A stretch of DNA of 64,000 nt from Apostichopus japonicus (GCF_037975245.1 NC_092567.1:21552376-21616375), one strand, 5' to 3'. Shown: positions 24,227 through 39,227, numbered from the stretch's first letter. Notes: generated by a model not told the origin, from the letters alone. Numbers and translations are program-made.

Positions 24227-27200
24227 CTCATGTAGGTTATGAGGAAGGATGAAAAGACCTAGGTTGGTTATAATTATCTCAGAAAGTGGAAAACGGAAAA
24301 TATAGTTATTGAGTTCTTTATCCGAAAATATAAATAGTGATATTTCATTTTCATTTCCAATTTTTTGAGTAACTATTGTAAAATTCAAAGTTAATTTACA
24401 ACGTATGGAAATTAAGTGTCAGGAGAAACAAAATGTAAGGTGTATTCGGGAATCAAATTTATTTATTACTAGCCATTAAAATTCATTTGGTGATAAGCAA
24501 AATTTTAATAGTAATAAAAATAATCTAGGAAGATGTTCAGCCAATTACAACTTTCTTTGGCTAATTAATAATCAGAATAGATTTAATATGGAACCACTGA
24601 TCAAGTTCAAACAGTTAAAACAAAAGTGTCATGTCTAATCATAAGTGTGCAAAACCTCACAGTAATAACTTGACATACAGTAGGGAAAGAGCCTGCATAT
24701 ACCCACCCACTGTTCCTCATCCAACAATTGCCACCCATCTCCATGCATGGTCCATCGCCCCATGTGACCCCTTCGGCCACGAAGCTTCTAATAGCAGCTC
24801 CTTGCCCCAACTATTGGTCCACTCTAATTATATCATTTAAATTTAAATAATTATAAATAGGTTATTAATTCTCAAATAGGAAATTTAGAAAAATAGCTTC
24901 ACATGTGCAAGTACATTATACACCCCTTTCAACTTCCCAACCACCCCCCCCCTCCCCCCTCCAAACCCACCAACACATTACCCTGTCTCCTACAACAGTT
25001 AGGTACTAAATTAATTATCCACTTACCCAGATGGCTTGGATTTGTCCATGATCTTGAAGTAAAACAATCGCTACGGTTCTCAAATTTAATATAAATATAA
25101 TTCTTTTCTTTCAGACACTGTGTTCTGGTAAAAGTGATATATATATGGCAGCTCTGGTGTCGTTTACGAGACAGTTTTTCTAATCAACATTAACAGACAG
25201 TACTATCCGACGATATTTCTTATATGATCAAAGCATTTTTTCCTTTTAATCCAATAAAATGTCTTCTTATGTCTATCACAAACTCATGTAACCCACTATA
25301 GCTGTCATAGCTGCTCAATTCTTTTTAAGTCAGGAAAAGTGATACAAAACCCACTCGCTAATATACTTTTATGCAGACATGCTCTGGCAATTACACTCTT
25401 TCAGAAAAGATCACATAGTTTGTCACGTTGCTTTTATCATGTGGAACAATTGAAATCAATCAATCTTTACCACTTTTCAGCATTGCTGAGGAAAACTGTT
25501 CACAATACCATTGATTTCTCAAGTCACTCGTATATCAGTCCACACATGGAAAAAAACTACTTTGAGAGCCTTTATATAGCTTGTCTCTCAAGACGCGGCG
25601 CACCGTTCAATATTCCCGAAATAGACAAGTTGTATACATGTATTAAATGCCAGTTGTGTGACAATAAAGACAAACTTGCTGTTTCTATAAGGAAAATGTT
25701 TAAGAGTCGTGATGAATAATGTCTCAAATTTGAAATGTCTTCAGACTTCAGCAGACTAGAAGGCCATTTTAATAATAAGTTATGATGTAAAAGTGTTGTC
25801 TGCTTTCGGAACGAAAGATCGCTCAGTTATATAAACAAGACGTGCTTCATCGGCCTTTTCTCTTACGAATCTAGAAATTTGCGCGATAAATTACGACGGC
25901 TTGCTACGGTGTTTTAAGGAATCGTGCATGTGCCCGTCTGGGTTTAATTCGTCCAATTTTACAGAGCCGTGAATCTATTCCTTGTCGATGTGAAGTTTTA
26001 TGTCACCTTTTACACAATCTGAGAGGAATCCTTGATGCAGTGTTATTAACTGATGATCACATGTATGTACCACGGTACACTCTGACACGATATTGCTCAA
26101 TTGTAGCTATATCTTTAAACTGCCGAGATTTTGATGAATCTTAAGGCAACGGCTCGCTCTATTTGACAATTTACAGCGTGAAGCAACATTCCGGATTTTC
26201 AAATCAACTTCAAGTATCGCTCTAAGCGACAAAAAACAGGATCATTGGATGGTTCAAGATCGAAGAAGTTCCAAATTGTAAATCAGTGATACAAATGTTG
26301 TAAATGTTTGTGGACAGGAACTTTCTAGAACATAAATGTATCAATGTGAGCTAGATTATACAGTATTTTTAGTGTTCATTTATTTAAGGCTGGAAGGAAA
26401 TCAAAACATTTGGTTTCACTTATGGTAATTTTCTCACAAATAACTCCATTCAGAAAATGGACAAAAAAAGTCCATTCAGAAAATGAAGATAAAAATCTTT
26501 TCAGAATTGACTATTAAAGATGCAGAAATCTGATAATTATTATGGGAAATTTTTGATTACCAAATGCTAAGAGCCACGTTAAATTTTTAATGTTTTCTCT
26601 GCCAAACTGATGAATTAACCCAGAATAATCTACAACAGGAATTACTTTGCCAGCAGTAAATGAGTAAACATAGCTAGCTAGCTAGCTTCTGTAACCATGA
26701 CAACTGTGACGTTGACAACCACATCCCAATTGTATTACCTCTTGTACAAGACTTTATATCCCAAGTGTAACCTTGGCGACTTAAACAGATAATTTAACGT
26801 TAATTGCTTCTAAGAGAATATTATTATACAGTTTAATGATAGCCGGATGAATTAGACGATATTCATAACTATAATATACAAAGATTGACTATTTAATTGT
26901 TCCGTAGTGTACAGTGGTTTCAGATGGGTGTCATGTTCTTTTTGTCAGTGTCAACTTCTAATCTTTCAAGGTTGTTTACTCGTACCAAAATGTCAGAACA
27001 CTTAACAAAAAAAACTGATGATCCCATCTACATAGGAAAGTGAAAATCTGAAGGACGTCAACGACATTCAAAGTCATTAACGAGGTAATCAGACTCAGAT
27101 AAAGACAGACATTAATTGGGGAAGAAAGTCAAGTTTGGTGTCCTTTCAAGATTGTCTTTTAAAAGCAGAAGAATATTTTTTGTCGCTACATACTGTACTC

Positions 27201-30200
27201 CTGTTTTGTCCAGTGTATATATGCAGTACTGCTTTAAATAGCTGCAAATGTTGATTTCTTTACATATAGTCTCCAGCATGCAAAGTCAAAGATCAATGAC
27301 GGCTGCATTTGTAAAGAAACACTGGAATAGCTAGAGAAGGCCACTTGAAATTGACGTGACGAAATAGGAGCTCGTAAAATATTCCCACAAAGAAGACAGT
27401 AAATTCTGTAGGATCGAAAACCTAATTTCGTCCTCAGTCTTTCGTTCCAAAGAAATACGAACGAGGGGAAATGAACTTATCGAAATGACGCCGGCAATAA
27501 TCACAGAAAAATTCCTGCAATCTGGAGAATGATGAACAGAGTAAATAACACTGCATTCACTCCATTGAGTCAATGCCACTCTCTCAAGACAGACAGAAAG
27601 TTTTACGATTAATTATCCAATCCAACTTTTCACTTCAAGTCCGTGTTTCGAGTTATTTGCTTTCCACATACAATGAAAGTAACACACAATAGGTGCAATA
27701 TAGGGACGGCATTTTCATCCGCTGTGATATTTTCTTTGCCAGGAGTAAATGTACTGTATCAGTTCACAAAACAGAGAATTCTTTGACAAAAGATATAAGT
27801 GCTTCCAAAGTCTCTTTGAACACAGGTCTACATAACATGCAGTTTGATTCACAAAGTTTTCACAAATGTAGAAGGAACCGTGGAAAATTTGTTCTCGGTT
27901 ATCGTTTTGGACGAACTTGACAGCCGATGATCATTTCATCTGCGCTGAAGAGCAGAAGATTTCCATCACCTGTCCAAAAGAGTCTTAACTTTTTGAAGAC
28001 GGTTTAAATGCCGCTTGGCTGATTGCACATTCGCAACCCTCTAGGCGACTAAAGACGACTAATTTGAAAACTTCCTTCGGCGGTTCTTTTTTTCCTGGCC
28101 GATGTCTACCTTCAAATTGATCAAAATTTTTGCCTGCTAAAAGGGGGGAAATGAATTTCAGTGGCAAAGCTTGAATTAGGAACAACAACCGATTGAAAAG
28201 AGGGTTTGTTATTCCCACGGGGGGTGGAGCAAAGTAGAAACGGAGCTAAAAATCCGTCGCGATATAAAGGATTATAGGCACGAAAACTCTGTACTAGTCG
28301 TGGCTGTACATATATTACAGTTCGATCTATGCACTATACTTTAAATACACAGTTGACTAAAAACACCCCTCTATATATAATGGATTAAGCTAGTACTACT
28401 CTTAAATATTTTTAGTTATTACTGTACAGTATTAAAAAAAAAAAGAGCAAAGTTTAAAGGTCTTAAAAGAAAATATTGTTCTGATATTGGGAGTGGTAAT
28501 ATTTTATTTTATCTTAACTCTTTTTCTTTAATCCCTTTTGAGATATTTTTACATCATTATTTGGTATTTGCAAGCTTTATAAGATTGATGGAAGTCTTCA
28601 AGATATTCAACATTTGATCCATCATTTAAAGCCTTAGATACAAGAACAAGGAAGACCAGACCATTCTGATTTTAGGTAAGCCCTATTAATTCCAACAAGG
28701 TCGATTATTATCGAAATTTAATCCTCCATTGGGTGTACCTGCATGAAAGGATTAAATTTAAGTACTTATGCCGTAGCCTCAGATTAAATTTCGTCTGTTG
28801 TTTTCAATTCCGCACACCAGCTGGAAACCAGCAAAATTAATTTTTGAAACTTGCTAAAATGGCCAATGCAATTAATCAAAGACAATATGAAAGATAACAA
28901 GCTTGTACATAAGAACTTAATTAGCATAAGCAAACTTTGTTGATAATTATAACAGTGTATATCTTCATGTCGTGCCCATGCAAGCTCAGGGCAAAATATC
29001 AGGGTAAAATTAGGAATTTTAAAGAAAAAAAAACACATCTGAGAGCATTCAAACCAATTTAATGTAATTTGAATCTATTGTTTATGATGGGATAGTATAC
29101 TGTATGCTGAAGACTTCAAACACTACATACAGCTACAAGTTAAGACAAAGGGGGAAGGGGGAGGGGCACTAGAGGAGAGGGGTGGAATTGTGCAAGCGAA
29201 TAGGAACAAAAGTTGGAATAGCAAGAACATGTAAAATGAGCAAGATGGATACATAAGTGGTTAATCTGGGAGTGATTTTGAAAAGAGAGGAAAGGGTATA
29301 TAGACAGGGTTAGGGGATGGAGAGGGTTAGTTTATTAATCACATGGAAATTGGTATATTGGAATGTTTCCCCATTTTGGGGGGAAAAGGGAGTGCATAAA
29401 GTTAATGAGATTTAGGACTAATTCCCAGAAGAACTTTGTTTCTGTAATGAAGATTATTAAAGCCTTCAAGTTTACAATCTTTATTTTCTATAAGGCTGAG
29501 CCACATTTTGGGGGGATTGTCTTCAATATGTATTAATATGAAATACCTTTTGTATACTGCACAAACATGCTTCATGGATTAATGAGGTACTACAAAGTGC
29601 AAATGTAGGGCAGTAGAGGGGGGGGCCGGGGCAGAAATTTGCTCCTCAAATGAAATGTTATTTGCTATTCTAAAGTATGTAATCCATTTGATTCTAGAAT
29701 ACTTAAGATATAAGCCAAGATGGTTTGCCATCTACTGTACCTACATGTTCAATCAACATGCCAAAATTTTTAAGTCAATAAGTTTCAAAGTTTGCTATGG
29801 TCTTGTTAATATTTGATTTGCATAGAATTGAATCGTGTCATAAGAATTAACTGAGAATTTAATTGAAATTAATTGAGCCTAATATGCTTACAGGACATCT
29901 GAAGCAATCCCAACCATCCTTATTAGTTCGTCACTAATTAGTGCTAAATTGCGAAATGCAACGCTAAACTGTTACCAGTCATTAGGCGAGGTACATGGTA
30001 AGGTACAACAGGGGGGCGCCAGTTAATTAGTATAACTACTTTGTTTATTGTCTTTGGTAGAGGTGGTGGTATATATGCAAAATTTGTTGCTTAATTAAGT
30101 GATGGAGTTTCTTACATTTACCATACACTAGCATTGATGAAGTGACAACCTCGCCATAATTTCACTGTCAAAGTTTGAAACGAACAAACAGCTCTCCTTG

Positions 30201-30691
30201 ACATGACACTTATAAAACGTAACAAACACTCGCTGTGCTCTTTGGGGTTAACATGTTCATGACAAGCATATCTATCGTACAAGGAGAAGAATGTTTGTTT
30301 GTTGGGTTTCATTTCACCCACAAATTTGAATTAATGCAAACAAGCTTGCATTCTTCAGTTTCCTTTCTACAACTTATAGATTGATTTAAAAGCTTCTACT
30401 GTTTCAAAAGGACCTGTCCTTACAAAGACAGGCGACCATGAATACAGGCTTGAAACAGAAAAATGATACAAACAAGAATTACGGAAGAAAGTATTACAAC
30501 AGTTGTTTGTTCTACATACGTTAATTCATACACTGTGCTACTCGTCAACCTGACATAAATGGGTCAATGGCTTTATACCGGTTACAAAATGTCTTACAGA
30601 CATTTTAACTCTATTTCCTACAGCTGTAAGTTGGCTTTCATTTCTAAATACATACATAGGTCATCTAGCACTTAAAAAAAATATATATATA

Positions 30692-31051
<360 letters not shown>

Positions 31052-31879
31052 TTTATATGTTATATTTTATCTTTTAAGTGCTAGTTGACCTGAACCTACA
31101 TTCACTGGCAATTCCTTCATTAAACTCTGAATGCCAACAGAGCAAGATATCTGTTACAACAACAACATTTCAAGTAAATTATTAATTGCTGCAGAATTTT
31201 AAGTCCCTTTAATGTCAATAATGTGTCCCAGATTATAAATGTCACTCGATGAATCAGGAGGTGTTAACAACTGAAGACAGACAGACACGATTTAACGCTA
31301 TTACGTATGTTTGCTCTGTCTTATTTAAAAAAAAAAACTCCCCAACAAGTACGGGGAACCTTTAGGGTGGGCTGCAAAAACAGTCCGATGTGTCACATTA
31401 ATTAACATTGGAATAATGTAATAAACCCGGATCGATATCAGTCTTAATGTCAGCTGTACGGCACTCATGAATACTTGTAGAGGAATTTTTCATCGCTCGA
31501 GGGAAAACAAGGAGATGATATGTTGTATGTGTTATAGATAGATCCGCATGTATCAAACGTTTAATCCTGCAGTTTTCAGGTGAAGAATAAAGGAATTTTA
31601 ATAGTCCCTGCCAGAAAAAGGAAGAGGAATTTTGAGCTTTTTCCCCAAACTATGGGCATTATACTTCTATATAAATTGCTTTTAAATTTGGTATAAGCTA
31701 CACAATATTCAGCAATTTAATTCCTACAGTTACTAAACATGCATATGTGGCCTACTGCCTAAATTAGCATCGACAACTTGGCCTATAGAACTAATGGTAT
31801 CTTGACATGTTCTACAAAGCGTTTAGGCAGAAGTTTAGCCTGGACAAGTTATAGACCAAGAAAGAAAGAATATTTTGGG

Positions 31880-32110
31880 TGCTAGTAATGTTTCTACATT
31901 CTGGTTTTCAAGACATACACGGTTTACAATATATGTTAAATCCCATGGAATGCTCCTTTAAGATTTAAATTTGATCGTGATGTTGGCCCTCCTCGGTGCA
32001 AGGCCTTATTGTTAATGTTCAGCCATTCGTTTCATAAATTCTAATAACTCAACCAAAACAAGTTCTTTAAACTAGACTAACAATGGACTGCAGTACTCTT
32101 GGATGTGAAA
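31880..32110 (-). repeat. Dispersed repeat shared with 46440-46770
   Basis: The complement matches the plus strand at 46440-46770. Shared stretches are GGTTGAGTTATTAGAATTTA, GAGGAG, CTTAAAGGAGCATTCC and ACTAGCACYCAAA. Type unknown; no terminal repeats were found. Confidence 0.75.
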
Positions 32111-33112
32111 TTCAACACCGGAGTTTTCCTTCGTACATTGAAAAAAACATGTTAGTTGCAGCCACACAGTACATATATATTAAGTATTTTCACAGAATAC
32201 AGTGTATAACACATTGCATATGAGGAATCGATATGTGGTCTGTGTAATTTAGACTTAATCCAGTCACTCTAATTAATGATACACAATCTGGATTGATGGC
32301 AGTATTTATTTTGTAACAGCTCCTACAAGATATCAAAATAAATTATGTGCCTAAATTTCATTCCTTCAAAATTAAGTGCCATGACAAATATAGACTCTAT
32401 GTCATAGTAAAACTTGAAGTTTAATGAATACCTTTAGGTACCTCACACGTGTCATTCTAGGCACAGTAGAACGAGGGTGCTAAGGTTGTGGGGAGACAGA
32501 TAAGCGAGGAGCCAAGTACATACATTTTAGGTACATCACAGGTGTCAATATGCTGGATATAAAACCATTTACCTATATTCTTCCTTATCTGAGTTCTTTC
32601 TTATCACCATGCAACAACTTCTTTTTGCCCATTCTTAAACAAATATTTACAAAATCATGACTACTGTATATATTAATTATGCAAAGAAAACAGACTAAAG
32701 CAATCGTAAAAACAATAACAAAAAATAATGGACAGGTGTTTTAAGGCCTTCTGGACAATGATGCTTATCAGCAGACAAACAGGAATTGTTTTTATTTTAA
32801 ACAAGCCACGAAGCCTGTAAGGAATTAGTTTTTGTCACAAAAAACTAGAAAAACAAAATCTAGAAAAAACAACATGAGGTAGATCTGAGGTTATTGATTT
32901 TTAAGGTTAAGGTCAACATCATGCAATTTTGTAATTAGTTTTCAGTTTTAATGTTTTTCATATTTTTAGTGTTTATTATGTAATAGCGCCTTTGATCATG
33001 TTTTATGGAATTGCTGCGCTTGGTATATAAAATACATTTTCTTATGATAATTTTTGTCCTGAAGGTTTAAAGCAGCAACCTGTTGTATACTTCATGATGG
33101 TAGGTTCGGAAG

Positions 33113-33672
33113 AATAATAATAATAATAAATGCGACTTATATAGCGCCAAATCAGTAAACAAAAGTTACTGCTCAAAGCGCTTTACAAAGAAAGTAAATT
33201 AATTTACAAAAGAACAAGTGAAAAAATGGGTCTTAAGTAGACTTTTGAAAGTAGAAAGTTTATAGCATGTTCGAATGTGATCTGGTAACTTGTTCCAGAG
33301 ATAAGACCCAGAGTATTGGAAGCTTCTGTAACCATAGTTCTTCAATCGTGGTTTTGGAACAGTTAAAAACAGTTTGTTGGAGGAACGAAGTGTGCGAGTT
33401 GGAGTATATGGCAAGAGAAGTTGTGACAGGTAAACAGGCCGTTCAAGATGATGAGCACAGAAGGTGAGAAGAAGTATTTTATACTGGATTCTGTAGCTGA
33501 TAGGGAGCCAATGAAGTTCCTTCAGAAGTGGGGTGGTGCGGCACTTTCTTCATTTCCTTTTCACAATACGGGCAGCCGTGTTTTGGATCTTTTGGAGTTT
33601 CTTGATGGTCGAATCAGGAAGGCCAAATAAAATTGAATTAAGAAATTCAAGCTTTGATGTCACAAACAGCTT
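33113..33672 (-). pseudogene. 5'-truncated LINE (CR1/L2-like) reverse transcriptase C-terminus
   Basis: On the minus strand a frame with one internal TGA (33552-33550) encodes the C-terminal end of a non-LTR reverse transcriptase. It includes FGLPDSTIKKLQKIQNTAAR, LKELHWLPISYRIQYK, RTLRSS and LWNKLPDHIR, and ends at TAA at 33199. These motifs are characteristic of CR1/L2/Jockey-group retrotransposons. A short 3' UTR with GCGCTTTGAGCAG and TATATAAG ends in an (ATT)n tail at 33130-33113. The element is a dead 5'-truncated copy. Confidence 0.88.
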
Positions 33673-33752
33673 TGATGTCAGAATGAGGGCAGTAACCCCG
33701 AAGAGGGTTTTTGAGGACGCAGTGCAATAATGTTACCAGTGACGAGGCTAGG

Positions 33753-34385
33753 GTAATAATAATAATAATACAGTGGATTTATATAACGCCAAATCAGACA
33801 CAAGAAAAAGCTGGTCTAGCCGCTTAACAAAACAAGTCAATGCTGCAATCAAATGAGCAAGTAAAGAGGTGAGTCTTGAGGTAACTTAATAATAATATTT
33901 GCTTTTTATATAGCACTTTGGTCAGCGATAGGTCTCAAAGCGCTTTACAGACATTATATTACCCCTGGTCAATGATAACCTGTCCCAGAGACAATCCCTC
34001 CAGTCGGCAGCAGTTATATACTGCGCCCAATGACAAGTTACCTCACAGGTACCCATTTAACCCCTGGGTGGAGAGAGGCAAGTGAGATAAAGCATCTTGC
34101 CCAAGGACACAACGTAATGAACTAGGCAGGAATCGAACCAGCAATCCTTGGATCACAAGTCCGACGCCTTAGCCAATTGGCCACCACGCTCTCACAGGTA
34201 CTTGAGGTAATTGTAGAAAGGTTCTGTGCAAAATCTATTATGGTCTGGTAGCTGATTCCACACATATAAGAAGCAGAGTAGACAAAACATAGGTACATGT
34301 ATGTGTTTAAAGGAGGATTGGGAAGAGAAAGGCAAAGTACTTAGGCCTTGGCAGAGGAACGAAGACAACTAATCTGCTCAAAAAC
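33753..34385 (-). pseudogene. Second LINE 3' end, split by a SINE
   Basis: The two halves, 33753-33884 and 34211-34385, join into a minus-strand relative of the LINE at 33113. Its decayed frame reads WNQLPDHN and LKTHLFTCSF, and its 3' end has the same TATATAA and (ATT)n tail. The SINE at 33885-34200 interrupts it with a CTTGAGGTAA duplication on each side. It lies only about 80 bases from the other copy, in the same orientation. Confidence 0.82.
33885..34200 (-). mobile_element. tRNA-derived SINE type B inside the LINE end
   Basis: Read on the minus strand it starts with AGCGTGGTGGCCAATTGGC, a tRNA-like A box with long variable-arm character, and has a B box GGTTCGATTCC. The body contains TCCTTGGGCAAGATGC and CCCAGGGGTTAAATGGGTACC. 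A LINE-like 3' end, AAGCGCTTTGAGACC plus TATATAAAAAGC, ends in an ATT-rich tail. Target duplications CTTGAGGTAA lie at 33875-33884 and 34201-34210. The shared 3' end with the neighbouring LINEs suggests it uses their machinery. Confidence 0.92.
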
Positions 34386-34529
34386 AATTGTTCTTAAAAG
34401 CCCACTGACAAATGTATGTTAAATTGTTTTAAGTTTGCTATTTAGAGGAAACATTCCTAAATAATTAATATAACTGATGAATTATATTATTCTAATGGAT
34501 TACTGAATGATCCACAGCCAAGAAGCCTT

Positions 34530-34890
34530 ATAGGTGGAGAACATGGAGAAATGAGAAGGGCAGGAGAGCTAGGGGAAAGAATGGACAGGGTGACACGATG
34601 AGAAGGGGGCATGAGATGAGAAGGGGGAATAGAGAAGGGGCCAGGATGAGAAGAGGAACACAATGGGGAGATGTACAGGATTGGAAGGGGCAGGATGAAA
34701 AGTGGGACATTAGGATGAGAAGGGACATGTACAGGATGAGAAGGGAAACGGTATGGAGCTAGGAGACAGTATGAGAGGGGACAATATGGAATGGAACACT
34801 ATGGAACGACGGGAACAGTATAGGTAAGGGGAGTAAATGACTTAGGACAGAATGTGATAATCGGACAGGACGGAATGGAATGAGAACGGA
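34530..34890. repeat. Purine-rich tract with GGATGAGAAGGG-like repeats
   Basis: About 360 bases almost all A/G on the plus strand, with irregular recurring GATGAGAAGGGG. Confidence 0.8.
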
Positions 34891-35971
34891 AGGAAGTGTA
34901 TGAATGTTACTTAACAAGATTCTCAAAGAGCAGGATCTGCATTTATAACAAATTGAAAATAAAACACTGAGCTATCAGTAAATTATGTAAATTATACGGG
35001 GCAATAAATCGTAATGATACTACCATCAAAAGTTCTGTATTTGTGTATTTGTCCTTGAGAGATGATCCTGCTTCATGAACACACTGTAGAGTCTATAGCA
35101 CTCTTAAGGGTTGTCAGTTTGTCAGAGTTGAGAACCCCCCCCCCCACCTATCCCACCTCATCATTTATTCCATGTAATAGATTAAATTTCAGCCTCTGGT
35201 CAATATATACCTGTATATCTGTCTGCCAACAATTTTTCTACACCAAACATGACTTTGATCCAAATAATGGCAGATCTCCAAGTTTTAATCATGATGTATG
35301 ATATTGACTTTAAAAATAAAAGGAAATGAAAATCCAGTCTGCATCTATGCTTTTCTGACGGATTTATTACAAAAACCATCGCAGTTCATTTTCGCAAATC
35401 AGAGGGGAAATCAACTATATATCTACTATACGTCATACCTGCATTATGACGACACTCAAGGTCAAGGGTACTTTTCATACATGCAAGTAAGGAGCACTAA
35501 TCGAAGCAAATATGGCATATTATACCATACGTAGCGCCACTGCATGCATCCAGGGAATAATGATACGAGATAAATACCACAATGTTTGACTCCTTTATTT
35601 TTTGAATAAGTTTTTGATTGCTGAATGGATACAGGAGATTGACTCACAAGAAAAGCTGAGTACTTCAACCGATTATCTCGATCACGCATTAGGATCATTC
35701 AATTATACCGTTTAATACCGGCATCGAGTTTGTATCAATAAAGACTATCTCAAAACTGACACATCTAAACCAGTACAAAACACCATATTTGGAAAGGTTA
35801 ATTATGCGGTGCTTTCGAAAAATGTGATGGAGAAGTGGATTTTGACATTTAGGTCGAGATAAAAAAAAATGATACTCAAAGACAATGTACAAAGTGGATG
35901 CAAATTTGGTGCAAAAATTCGTAGCCATGCAAGAGCATGTGAGCTGCTTAGATCTGTGATTGATAGATTCT

Positions 35972-36032
35972 GGAAGATGGGGAGGGGGAGGGAGAGGGGG
36001 AAGGGGAGGAGGGAGAGGGGGAGGTGGAGGGA
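35972..36032. repeat. G-rich tract
   Basis: Runs of GGGGAGG and GGGAGAGG on the plus strand; could form G-quadruplexes (inference). Confidence 0.6.
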
Positions 36033-37114
36033 TGTTCAAATTGCAGGGAGTGATTTAGCATTTACCGCAGTTATTCATACATGTAATGACCTAGAGATAT
36101 TTTATGCCTCAGACTAAATAAATCTGGGTCGGTATTTTTCAACCCAAAACCCACAGCAGGTACAATTAGGTGTTTCTTGCAATATTTAGAAATACAGAAT
36201 ATTACACAAAAGTGGACAATATTTACCACTTAAAATACCACTTAAATTTTCAAAACTGTTGATTTTGTTACTTACCTTTATAATGTCTTTAATCGCTTTC
36301 AATTTTATTGTAATTTTTGTATCATAACTTTTTATACTCTCCTAATATTGATAAATTGTATTTTAAGCTATTTATACTGGAATAAAGGAAACTGAAACTT
36401 CTAATAACTTAATAGATCTCTCCCCACTTTTGCATTTTTTTCTTTTCATTTTCTTCAAACAAAACTAAGGTTTCAATGATTTTGTCAAAAACACAAGATT
36501 CAAGATTCTTATTTCCTGATAGAGACCCATATCGCACATGTAATGTTGGATTTGTGAGTACGCCTGCATGCATGGAGCCTACAGTAATATACTGTAAGCA
36601 TAGACCTAGCTGCACGTACAGGGAAAAGATTGATCGTTGAAAATGTATAAACTCTATTGCTTTACAGAGAAATCCAGTTAAACTATTGACATATATAGTA
36701 TATAGTGCCGTGGTAAATTATTAAACCGTGATCCGGTTCAGGTGATTAATGGTATATACTTGAAAGGACCGTAGGAAACCATAAAAGTAGTGATTCTGGG
36801 TAATTGAAAAAATGATGTAAACACCATCTGGTAATCGCTTTATCTTCAGGGTGATTTGACAAATTCTGAGGTATATACTATCTCAAATCCTGGTAAATTT
36901 GAGTAGATCTTAGCTGATGAACATGGCTTAATTTGTGGTAATTTGGTACGAGTATATTTCATAATTAGAAATAATTAAGAAAGTTATGTGTTATTGATGA
37001 TCTGATGACAGCTGATTAAACAAAATCTTAATTCGTTGCATATGTAACAGTATATACTTGCCAATTAATCAGCAGCATAATATATAATAGGAAGAGGGAA
37101 GGAGGGTTCAAATT

Positions 37115-37270
37115 TTGGGGGTGCACAAAAGTTTGCTGATGTTTGTCCTAGGGAGGGGAGTAGGGAGAGGGATGCAAGGGTCTGTCCTGTCCCCTTTGAG
37201 ATACTTTTTTGGGGGGGGGAACAGGAACTTAAATGACAAATGGTGCTATCATTTCTACCATTTAATTTTC
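37115..37270. other. Possible decayed hAT-MITE interior
   Basis: A G-run followed by TTAAATGACAAATGGTGCTA matches the interior of the 23888 element, but ends and target duplication were not found. Confidence 0.3.
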
Positions 37271-38475
37271 AACAACACTTGTGCAGTTAATATGAGGGCA
37301 GTGTATACAACTTTGTGTCCGTTTTTAATAAAATGTTAGCCATTTGGAAGTGTGGCTACGGTCCTGGGGGGAGGGGAAGATGGGGTGGGGGAGGGCATAG
37401 ATGGGAGGAAGCAAAAGCCATTGTGTTGACATATAGCCTTCAAAGTTCATTGTTTTTAACCAATAGTTATGATTACATTATGAATATTTCTTCCTCCCCT
37501 TGCTATTTCTTCCCTTCACATACTGTTCTCTTTAATTTGCATAAAATGAATATTCATATTACAATCTTTCACATATCCATCACCAATGTTTTATAGCCCA
37601 ACCCTATTCTTCTCGTTACCACTGCCATATCCTCCCCCTTCCCATCCTGCTCTCCTGTACAAATCTACTTTTAAAGCCTTGGTTCTAAAACTATGGGCCG
37701 CATCTCAAACTTAGGCTGCCGGAAATATTTTAAAGATTTATTAGATTTTAATTTTTTTTTAAAGATTTGATGCTTTGATTTACGAAAGTATAATAACATT
37801 AACAAAATATGTCCAGCCAATGACATTCGACCTGCACAGCCCACTGTATTTTCATTATATGGTAGTACCATAAACTGCATCCAAGCAAACACACCTCGGA
37901 TGAAAACATGTTATTATATGCCGACATCAAATGTTAATGTTTACGTTGTAAACGTGACCGGTTTTCATTCAAGGTATTCCGATTAATCATCATCAACATC
38001 ACACAAATGTAAACTAAACCAATCACATCTTACCGATCTCACGTAGCTAAAAATACCACAATTTCAAAATGGTATTTCAATTTTCCACACCATAAATTTT
38101 GAAATTATTATTCTTCATTGGTTATATGTTCCTTTTAGTTTTGGGTCATTACCTTTAGATTTGCCTTCAAAAAGTGTATTTTGGTGAGGAAAAGTTTACA
38201 AACTAATTGATTTTCTGATAAATAAAAGGTAAACACTTTACAATGAAAGGAAAAAGTATTAAACGAACAATGTCTGCTTTTTTTTCTTCTCTTCCTTTCT
38301 TTTTTATAATACATCTGGCCTTTTTTTCCCATTTTTTAGGGTATTTATAGTTCCTTTCCATTCCCCTTTCACATTTTTATACTTTATTTTGCTTTCTTTT
38401 GCTATATTTTGAGTTTCTTATTTATTTATTTAATTATTTTTTATTTATTTTATTTTATATTTGGTTAATAATTTA

Positions 38476-38505
38476 ACCAACCCTAACCCTAATAAACCCT
38501 AACCT
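38476..38505. repeat. Short interstitial telomere-like repeat
   Basis: About four CCCTAA-type units with imperfections (AACCCTAACCCTAATAAACC). It sits between two copies of GGTTAATAATTT in an AT-rich patch. Confidence 0.6.
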
Positions 38506-39227
38506 AATTTTATATTAGGTTAATAATTTTCTACTAGGACTCTGAATTTCATGCAATCTTGGTTTTGGTTTGTTTACAAGAGTTTCCAACCCTCCATAGA
38601 ATAATTACAATAAGAATGAAACCTCCCTGATCAAAATTTGAGCACTGTCTTTGACATACCTAAAATTTCCAGTCAATATTGATGTCCGCCTTTCGAGAGA
38701 CACAATGTTTTGTTTATATCATAACTCTAAGTCTGTTGTAATGTTATAATACAATGCTTCAAGGTGCCCCAGCTAGTTATAATGTTTAGGCATGTGATGA
38801 ACTCGAGGTTGTGTGGTGTCTGAATCAATTAAAGTTACCAATTCTTGGCGACAATCAAAATTCTCTGCATTCATTTGGGATACTTGTATAGCGGATGACA
38901 TTGCAGTATATACTGTATATATAGGCCTACGTTCAGATACATTAGACCTGTATGAACTAAATGAACTTATGAGCAATGTAATTAGTATATAGGTTAATGG
39001 ATTAGTGTACTATTGTAAGCTATAATAAGTTAATTACATCAACATGTGCAAAACAGCTGTATAAAGGTACATCTTCTAGCTATTAAATTTCAGTTGAGGA
39101 TGATCGCAGACACAAGTGTAACGTACGTACTGCACAGTTTGATATTAAAGGCGACCGTGGCGCTGTACTGTACGTATCATTTGAACATCATAAAGGGGGA
39201 AAGAATCAGCACACATAAGCCAGAAAG

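Noticed and set aside
25339-25719. 126-codon frame on the plus strand
   Set aside because: One or two frames of this length are expected by chance in 64 kb of AT-rich DNA; no recognisable domain, splice sites or second exon.
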